NCBI GenBank assembly: GCA_030248135.1
Contig: JASANC010003283.1
Coordinates: 1-19,445 of the forward strand
Reading direction: 5' to 3'
DNA: 19,445 nucleotides
Origin: Theristus sp. LFF4_11
Lineage: Eukaryota; Nematoda; Chromadorea; Monhysterida; Xyalidae
Under the pieces are notes generated by a model. That model had not been told where the DNA came from. It searched no databases and was given only the letters and a program-made list of their open reading frames with translations. Below are positions 6,984 through 15,900 of the stretch, one piece after another (position 1 is the first letter of the stretch; every line of letters begins with the position of its first letter). The translations under genes were made by a program, and so were the position numbers.

Positions 6984-9900
6984 GTACGCGTTTTTGCTGT
7001 TGTCGTGTCGTGTCGTTGTGCTCGTTTGTCGTTTCGTTGTTCATTCAGTCAAAAAAAATTGATATTGTGTTGTGCTTTGTATTCTGTCGCTGCCTCGCTG
7101 TGTTTCACACGTTGTCGTTGTGTTTTGTACTCTATTCTCTGTGCCACATCATTTTCTTTTCCATCAGCTGTTTATTTTTGATTTGATGTGCGTCGAATCG
7201 ATGTGAATGTCCGGATACTCCGCCAGAAGACGGTCGGTGTTTCTGTTTCATCCAGAATTTTGTTGACTCCCTCTGGAGTCTGGCTACATGTCAGCTGGTA
7301 GAAGACCTGCACGTTTCTTTATCCGCACCTGTTTACTGAGTATGCAGTCGCATTTTCAGACGATTTTTTGCAATTTTTTAAATTGTAATTGTAATTTAAA
7401 AATTACATTGGCGGCACGCCCGTTTAGTGATTCAATGCACATTCAGGTGATTCATTGTCCATGGTGTAGAAAGCGTGTTTCTAAATGACAGCGTGTACAC
7501 GCTCGTTATCAGACCTATACTATCCTTCTGTTCAGTTATCCGAATGTATCAGACCGAAGTGACGTCATTTGCTGCGCAAAAAAAACGCCCGTTTGTCACG
7601 CACCGACACCAGCAATTCAGTTTGGTAGCCATAATCCAGTATTTTATTCGCGTGAATGGAGCCATCAGTGATCAGCAGAACTGAAGGGGCCGCGCCGGCA
7701 GGTCGGGCGGGACGCATGGAGAGTCGCTTGTTTTGCAGCATCTGACGTCATTTCAGTGGCGACTTTGCCTGAAGCCTGCAATGAATATATGGCAGAAACG
7801 TTTGCGTCATAAAATCTGTGCACTTTACACCACACTGCGCGCACCCCAGAAATACGTGACGATCGCGAACGCCAACGTCGCCGAGTTGAACGTCCGCCAA
7901 CGTTCGTCCAACCTGCCCACTCGCCAGCAGCTGGTGGCGCACACGAAAGACGGCGACGAGTATGATGTGCTTGTGGTCGGCGGCGGCGCCACAGGCGCTG
8001 GGGTGGCGCTGGACGCGCAGTCGAGAGGTGGGGGGGGGTGAGGGAGAGCATTTCGTCCTGTTCGTATCATACCGTTGGCTCTCCGAACTACATGCTGTTC
8101 ATGCAGTTTTATCGCAGTTTCCTGTTGTTGTTTTTTTGCGAAATAAAATGGGTGGATGGATAAATAGCATAAAGCTCAGTGTCGCGTTGCATTTGGGGCT
8201 GCGAAAAAAGACCGGTGTTGCTTTTCGCAGAAATCGAAATTGAAGTTTCGGCACTAATTTGAAAAAAAAAATCTCCACTTGGCTCCGCTGCAGGTCTGAA
8301 GACGTGCCTCGTCGAGTATGACGACTTTTCATCGGGAACGAGCAGCAGATCAACAAAACTGATCCATGGTGGTGTACGGTATTTGCAGGCGGCCATACTG
8401 AAACTCGATTTGGAACAGGTATGGTTTTTTATTATCAGGTTTTCTGGAATTATCAGGTTTTATTATTTTCTGGAATAGGTAAAGTTTTATGTATGACGCG
8501 CGTAGGGATGGATCCGGCAAATTTGCCGGAATCCGGGCCGGATCCGGCAAAAGCCCATTCCGGCCGGGCCGGATCCGGCAAAAATTGCCGGAATCCGGAC
8601 CGGAATGGCCTTTTTATGTCTGAAAAACATCTACGCACATTTCGTCGCTTCTTCATCACATTTTCAGCATAAAACAGCACAGACACAGAAACAAAGTCAG
8701 CAAGACACAGCACGTGAACAACAATTGACAAAATTCACATCGCATAGGGATAATCAAGTGCTGGCAACACTCCATTCAGAAACATGACCTTTTCGGCGTT
8801 CTGAGTTGACAGACGAGATCGGCTGTACACAATCACCTGCCTGGCTTCAGAGAACATTCGTTCGCTTGCCACGCTTGTTGGTAGCGGTGCCAGGTATCTG
8901 CGCGCGATTGTCGATAGTTTGGGGTATTTAGACGAGTTCAGCCGCCAAAAGTCTAACATTAGATCACTTTTGTCCGGTTCGTCGATAAAATCATCCGACT
9001 CGTACATATTCATTTCGCCGCGCAGTTCGTCTTCAAGACTGGATTCGCCTGACGGGTTGCGCGGTCGCGCAGCGTGAAACTCGATGCCTCCGTAGAGGCC
9101 AGTCGATTTTTTGGTTCGGGATTGCGTTCACTTTCGTCATCGTCGTTGTTCGCGATCTTGTATGTATCGTCGCAGTTTGTGGGCGTCTCCGGTCGTTTCA
9201 AGATTTTCTTTGCAATGTGAAGTAGTTCACAACGAATCGCGCCTTCATTTTCGAAGACGACTGCAGTATTCTTGAATCGCGGATCAACGTACGTGGCCAT
9301 GATGTTGGATTCGTTGTGAAAAAGCGCACGGAAGCGTGTGTCGATGCTGGTCAGCAGCGTTTTTTTGTCGTACCAATGCCACTCGCATCGACTTGTTCGA
9401 TGCGCTGCTTCAGTGCGCAAACGGCGGGCAACACCATTGAAATGGATTCGTCGTCTCGTGGATTTGTCGTTGGGGGGGGGGTTATCGGGTTTTAGGGGAT
9501 CACGGCACCTCCGCACACCCACGGTAACACACGTCGTTAAAATCGCTGGTGTTCTGGGGCTCACAAAAAAGCAACTGTTTGACAGCTAACTTAATATGAC
9601 CAACGAAGATGGCTGATTTAAAAAAAACCTGCTATTGTTCATCAACAACGTCGGCCAAAAGCTGGCAGTAGGGATGGAGCCGGTTCCGGTCCGGATTCCG
9701 GATTCCGGCGCCTAAAATTGGATCCGGATCCGGTCCGGATTCCGGCGCAATTTTGCCGGATCCGGCCGGAATGGCCGAGACCCGCGAATTAACCAGTTGA
9801 TTCCTCCGTTTCAGAGCTGTTCAATGGTTTGACAAATTTGTTTCGGTGCTTTGTTGGTTTTGTTGTTGTGCATTTGACATGTGATCAGTGAGCGTTTCTT

Positions 9901-12900
9901 TAGTTTAGTGTTCTGTTCAATGGTAAATGGTTCACTGCTTTTGTCTTGAGTGGTAAACTTATGTGCAGCCTCGTCCACTTTAAAAAACGTGGCTGCCAGC
10001 TTTTGGCCGACGTTGTTGATGAACAATAGCAGGTTTTTTTGAAATCACCCATCTTCGTTGGTCGTATTCAGTTAGCTGTCAAACAGTTGCTTTTTTGTGA
10101 GCCCCAGAACACCAGCGATTTTAGCGACGTGTGTTACCGTGGGTGTGCGGGGGTGCCGTGATCCCCTAAAACCCGATAAACCCCCCAACGACGAATCCAC
10201 GAGACGTCGAATCCATTTCAATGGTGTTGCCCGCCGTTTGCGCACTGATGCAGCGCATCGAACAAGTCGATGCGAGTGGCATTGGTACGACGAAAGAAAC
10301 AAACGCTGCTGACCAGCATCGACACACGCTTCCGTACGCTTTTCCACAACGAATCCAACATCATGGCCACGTACGTTGATCCGCGATTCAAGAATACTGC
10401 AGTCGTCTTCGAAAATGAAGGCGCGATTCGTTGTGAACTACTTCACATTGCAAAGAAAATCTTGAAACGACCGGAGACGCCCACCAACTGCGACGATACA
10501 TCCGAGATCGCGAACAACGACGATGACGAAAGTGAACGTGAGCCCGAACCAAAAAAAGAAATCGACTGGCCTCTACGGAGGCATCGAGTTTCACGCTGCG
10601 CGACCGCGCAACCCGTCAGGCGAATCCAGTCTCGAAGACGAACTGCGCGGCGAAATGAATCTGTACGAGTCGGATGATTTTATCGACGAACCGGACAAAA
10701 GTGATCTAATGCTAGACTTTTGCGGCTGAACTCGTCTAAATACCCCAAACTATCGACAATCGCGCGCAGATACCTGGCACAACTAGCAACGAATGTTCTC
10801 TGAAGCCAGGCAGGTGTTTGTGTACAGCCGATCTCGTCTGGCAACTCAGAACGCCGAAAAGGTCTTGTTTCTGAATGGTGTGTTGGCAGCACTTGATTAT
10901 CCCTATGCTATGCGAATTTTGTCAATTGTTGTTGTTGTAATTTTTGGTTGGTTCCCGTGCTGTGTCTTGCTGACTTTGTTTCTGTGCCTGTGCTGTTTTA
11001 TGCTGAAAATGTGATGAAGAAGCGACGAAATGAGCGTAGATGTTTTTTAGACATAAAAAGGCCATTCCGGTCCGGATTCCGGCAATTTTTGCCGGATCCG
11101 GCCCGGCCGGAATGGGCTTTTGCCGGATCCGGTCCGGATTCCGGCAAATTTGCCGGATCCATCCCTAGCTGGCAGCCACGTTTTTTAAAGTGGACGATGC
11201 TGCACATAAGTTTACCACTCAAGACAAAAGCAGTGAACCATTTACCATTGAACAGAACACTAAACTAAAGAAACGCTCACTGACTGATCACATGTCGAAT
11301 GCACAACAACAAAACCAACAAAGCACAGAAACAAATTTGTCAAACCATTGAACAGCTCTGAAACGGAGGAATCAACTGGTTAATTGGCGGGTCTCGGCCA
11401 TTCCGGCCGGATCCGGCAAAATTGCGCCGGAATCCGGACCGGATCCGGATCCAATTTTAGGCGCCGGAATCCGGAATCCGGACCGGAACCGGCTCCATCC
11501 CTAGACGCGCGAATCCAAAATTGGTAAAGTGATCCGAGTTGGTCCCCTAAATAGGACCGGGTCACTTCGGCCGATTGATACTGGTTACCTTTCGACGTCT
11601 GCAAACGCATTGAGTCGCAGAACCGAAAGAAATTTATATCACTTTTTTGGATTCTCCGGGCATGGTTGCTGGTTTTTCTGCATTGAAAGCTTTTTTAGAG
11701 CAATTTTTAGTTCAGAAATACCCTGGAAATACCCAATCAAAAGTCAGTGTTTAGTTTACGTTTGTCGAAAGTTCTGTGTTTCCTAAGTTTTTATATCTGG
11801 AGGCGGGGTGTTCCTCGGAGGTATGAACTTTTCGGAATATGTCGAAATAGGGGTGGAAAAAACCCGGAAAACAATATTCTTTGAAGAAAGTCTGTTTTAT
11901 TTTCCGAAAAAACGTTTTTTTCCTGATGCCACCTCTGTCAGATGGATGATCTTCTGAAACTTTTGGAACAGCCCAGCTTATCCAGCTGATTGGTTGGTGA
12001 TCACGTCATGCATGCTTTCTGTTCAGGCATTGCTGTGGAGGTGGAGTCTGCCCTGGTACAGACAGCGTGCATCACGTGGTCACCAGCCAATCAGCTGGTA
12101 GCCTAGAATTTAGAGGTCGGCTGTTCGCATGTTCCGGGCTCTTGACGACCGTTGTTTTTGCCTTTTTTTCAGTACAACATGGTGAACGAGGCGTTGCGCG
12201 AACGAGCGAACTTGCTGGAAATCGCGCCTAATCTGTCGTCGCCGTTGCCTATCATGCTGCCGCTTTACAAGTTCGGCTCGTTTCCATGTTTTTTTGGCTG
12301 TATTTTGCACATTCTCCATTTTTCGCCGGAAGACTTGAAGCCTGGTGCCTTGAAGACCGCGCCCTCGCCCTATAAGTACAGTAATTGTTGATGCACACCA
12401 TCACGCACACTGGCACATACTGTAGTGCCGTAAGTGTGCCAGTGTGTTTGTAGGTAACTGTGCAACTGCAACAACACACTGAGGGCATTTGTAATCAACC
12501 AAGTTGTAGCATGGTTCTCTGCATTTCGGCCTGGCCAACATCATATGCAGAAGTGGGAATGCCTAATCAGTGATGTGCCCCTTTTGAACCACTTGAAACT
12601 TGTGTAAAGGCCCGTTTACACCTGACGTATGCAGACGTACGTCGACGAACATCAAGTATGAACGGTAGTATGCAGCAACACGAGACATAAAGTGACGTGC
12701 CGTGTCGTATGCGCATACGTCAGGTATAAACGGGCCATAATAATATCTTATTCGCAGAAAACATTAACAAATAGCAATCATGTTTACACGTCCTCTCTCA
12801 TTCAGGTGGTACCAAGTGCCGTATTTCTGGGTGGGAATCAAAGCGTACGATCTGGTGGCCGGGCGCAAGCTCGTCAAAAGCTCCTATTACATCGGCAAGA

Positions 12901-15900
12901 AGAAAGCGCTCGAGCTCTTTCCGATGTTGAAGAAGGAGAACTTGAAGGGTGCCTTGATTTATTACGATGGTGAGCAATGCGCCCTTTTTTTCGTATTTTG
13001 CTGTTTCAGATTCATGGTCGGCTTTATTGCCGTGGTATACTTTGGTTTTCAACGAACGCTGCACGCTGATGTTCTGGTCGAGGCATGTTCTCGTCGCAGT
13101 CCACTTTATTCTCCTGAAATACTTGCAAAACAAGAACAAAAAACTTTGTATATTGAAAAACGAAAAATATATTGAAAAACGAAAAAAACTGGAAAACCCC
13201 GGTTTTTCAAGTATCTCGATCTGCTTCGAAAAAAACGGTTTTTCCCGGGAAAAAACGGTTTTTTTTTTCGTTGCCAACCCCAACTCAGATACAATGAAAC
13301 TCGCTCGCAGGCCAACACAACGACGCACGCATGAATCTGGCCATCATTCTGTCGGCGGTTCGTTTGGGCGCGCACTGTGTCAATCACGTCAAAGTGACGT
13401 CACTGATAAAAAATGACAAGGGACTCGTCGCTGGTGCTAACGTGCAGGACGCCATTACTGGCGACAAATGGTCAGTGGGGCTGCTGGTGGTGGTGGCAGT
13501 TTTGGCATTTCGCGGAAAAGCAGGAAACTCCGATAAACCTGTATGAACAGCATGTCGTTTGGTTGGCTTTCGAATGTACCTTGTGACGACTCTGATATTC
13601 TGAAACAATAACGTCCAGTCAACCATCACACCACTGTGAAGTCCAGTAGTCTAGCTGAATATTGCAGACATGTACAGTCGAACTCTATAATATATCGAAC
13701 TAGCTGATTGGTTGCTGGTCACGTGATGCATGCGTTCTGCGCAAACCAAACTATGGCGCACTTGGCAACTCATGCACAGAATGCATGCATCAACCAATCA
13801 GCTAGTTGGGTATGTTATAGAGTTAGAATGTAGAGAGACGCATACTGATCACGTGAATCAGCGTAAGTACGTGATGGGCGGTTCGTCCTGACCAAGTATG
13901 CAGAGTGAGTAATTGTAAAAACAAGATTCCAGAGAGCCAAACCGAGTTGCGCAACAGCCCCTCAAAGTGCGCCAAAATTTGAGTTGAGTTGAGTGAGATA
14001 AGACATAACGGGACGGGACACCATTCGAACTATAAATTCCCCACCAGACACTTTTCCCGACCAACTCGCTTTATCACTTTTATCCGTTCCGTCGTTTGTT
14101 CACACGCCGCCTCGAATTTCCAATTGCAGGACGGTCAAGGCGAAAGCGGTCGTGAACGCCACCGGTCCGTTCGTGGACGAGATCCGCCTTATGGACAACC
14201 CAGAGCAGGAGCGCATTTGTGTGCCGGCGGCCGGGGTGCACATCACGATGCCCGGATATTACAGGTCAACGCTGTCTGCGGCACTGTTTTATTTTTATTT
14301 TTGTTGCACTGCAGAATATGCGAAACGTTTGAAGCGCATTGCCAACGGACGAATGTAGTGGTGGGGTATTCGATTGAAATCAATCACGCTTGTTGTTATC
14401 TAGATATCTGTAATTGTGAACACACAAAGACACTGATCAAAAATATGAAACAAAAAAATTAACAATGTATTATAAATGTGTGTTTTCGTGTCACTTCGAT
14501 ATCACTGTTATTTCGTCGTCTTTCGCGAGCTCTGTATTCTGCGAAATGAGTCGAGTGACACGCTTTAACAAACATACTATTAACGAGTCAACCCTGCACT
14601 ATTTTTTCCTGTCTCTTGCGAGCAATTGTTGGTGCTTTTCAACTATTGAAGCTTTTTATTGTGAAAAAACCGTATGTTTCTGATTGTTTTTTCAACTTTG
14701 TCACCCTCGTGGCCTGGTGGTAGTGCGTTAGACTACAGTCTGTGCGTTCGGGGGATCGAGCGGAAGCCCCGCCGAGGGGTGTATAGGCACTAAATGATAG
14801 GGAAAACTCAATGGGCACCCTACTCGACGGCGCTTTGTACGGTTTTCCTGGGTTAGCCGTGGCTAAAAAACATCGCCTACAATCGCCAACACTCCAACAG
14901 CAACAACAACGCTTCCATTGCAGTCCCGTCAGCACCGGCCTGCTTGATCCGGCTACCAAGGATGGCCGCGTGATCTTCTTCCTGCCGTGGGAGCGAATGA
15001 CGATCGCAGGTACAGTGCTCGTTTCAAGGCCGCTCACTTGCCACGTTCAGTTCCATTCAAGTGCACCACTCGGTACTCGTTTTTGAACGTGCCTGGCATA
15101 TCCGGACTGGTCGTTTCGCGTTTTGCATGCAGTCTATCTTGCTAATATGTGCAACTAGCTGATTGGTTGGTCATGGTAATTCTCAGCGCTGAGTGGTTGG
15201 TCATGACGTCATGTTGCATATATTTTCCACATGGACTGTATTTGGTTAGTGATGATATTGACGTCATTTTGCACTGACTTGTTCGAATAACTGCACAATA
15301 TGTGGGGTGGTCACTCAATTGTGTGTCTGTGATGATCGCCTTGTCTTATTTCTGTTCTGACTGTATTGAGATCGGAGTTCAGGAACGTTTGCAATTAAAA
15401 ATGACGTCATTTCGGCCCGCACACGTTCGAATAATGAATCCACACTACTGTAACATAAATGTGTAGTTTTTCGTGGTAAAAGTCTCAGAGTCCGCATGAA
15501 AGTTCACAAAGTTCGCAAGTGGTCTAGCTTCTTCCAGTGCAGGTTACTGAAGTATAAGTTTAAAAAAATTCAATCAAAAGTGGAACTCTAAATTATAGGG
15601 AATCAGCTGATTGGCTGGTGGTCACGTGATGCATGCTTCCTGTGCAGGCATGTGCTGTGGAACGCCGTTTGTCGGAGTCTGCCTGCCCTGCACAGAAAGC
15701 ACGCGTGCACGTGTGACTAGGGTTGGCACAGGAAAAAAACGGTTTCTTTTCCGTTTTAAAACCGTTTTTTTTCAGTTTTCTTGAAAAAACAAAAAACCGG
15801 ATTTTTACCTTAAAAAATTTCAAACTTCGTGGTCAAAAATCACAATTCTTCGTTTGATTGATAAATTATAAAATTGTATTTTTGAAAAACGGTGCAATGA

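Larger units (their letters stand above)
8503..11503 (-). mobile_element. hAT transposon, outer copy (interrupted), intron 3
   Basis: Ends TAGGGATGGATCCGG on the left and, as complement, TAGGGATGGAGCCGG on the right. Flanked by a perfect 8-bp target duplication GACGCGCG (8495-8502 and 11504-11511), diagnostic of the hAT superfamily. Without the inner copy (1499 bp plus one 8-bp duplication) it is 1494 bp. Subterminal regions are dense in CCGGATCC/TTGCCGG palindromes. The remnant transposase runs on the minus strand (8735-9564). Inserted in intron 3 opposite to GPD2. Confidence 0.92.

Noticed and set aside
7665..8070. Minus-strand frames over GPD2 exon 2
   Set aside because: Antisense shadows of a well supported coding exon.
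9811..10026. Minus-strand frame in the inner hAT as a transposase N-terminus
   Set aside because: It runs opposite to the recognisable transposase of that copy, lacks zinc-finger residues and is broken in the other copy.
11849..11937. Very short hAT-type MITE (ends AGGGGTGG and AGAGGTGG)
   Set aside because: The ends are suggestive, but no 8-bp duplication flanks them, so it is not called as an element.
13106..13416. Frames on both strands across intron 5
   Set aside because: Shadow frames over a transposon end and exon 6; the GPD2 frame explains the only conserved segment.
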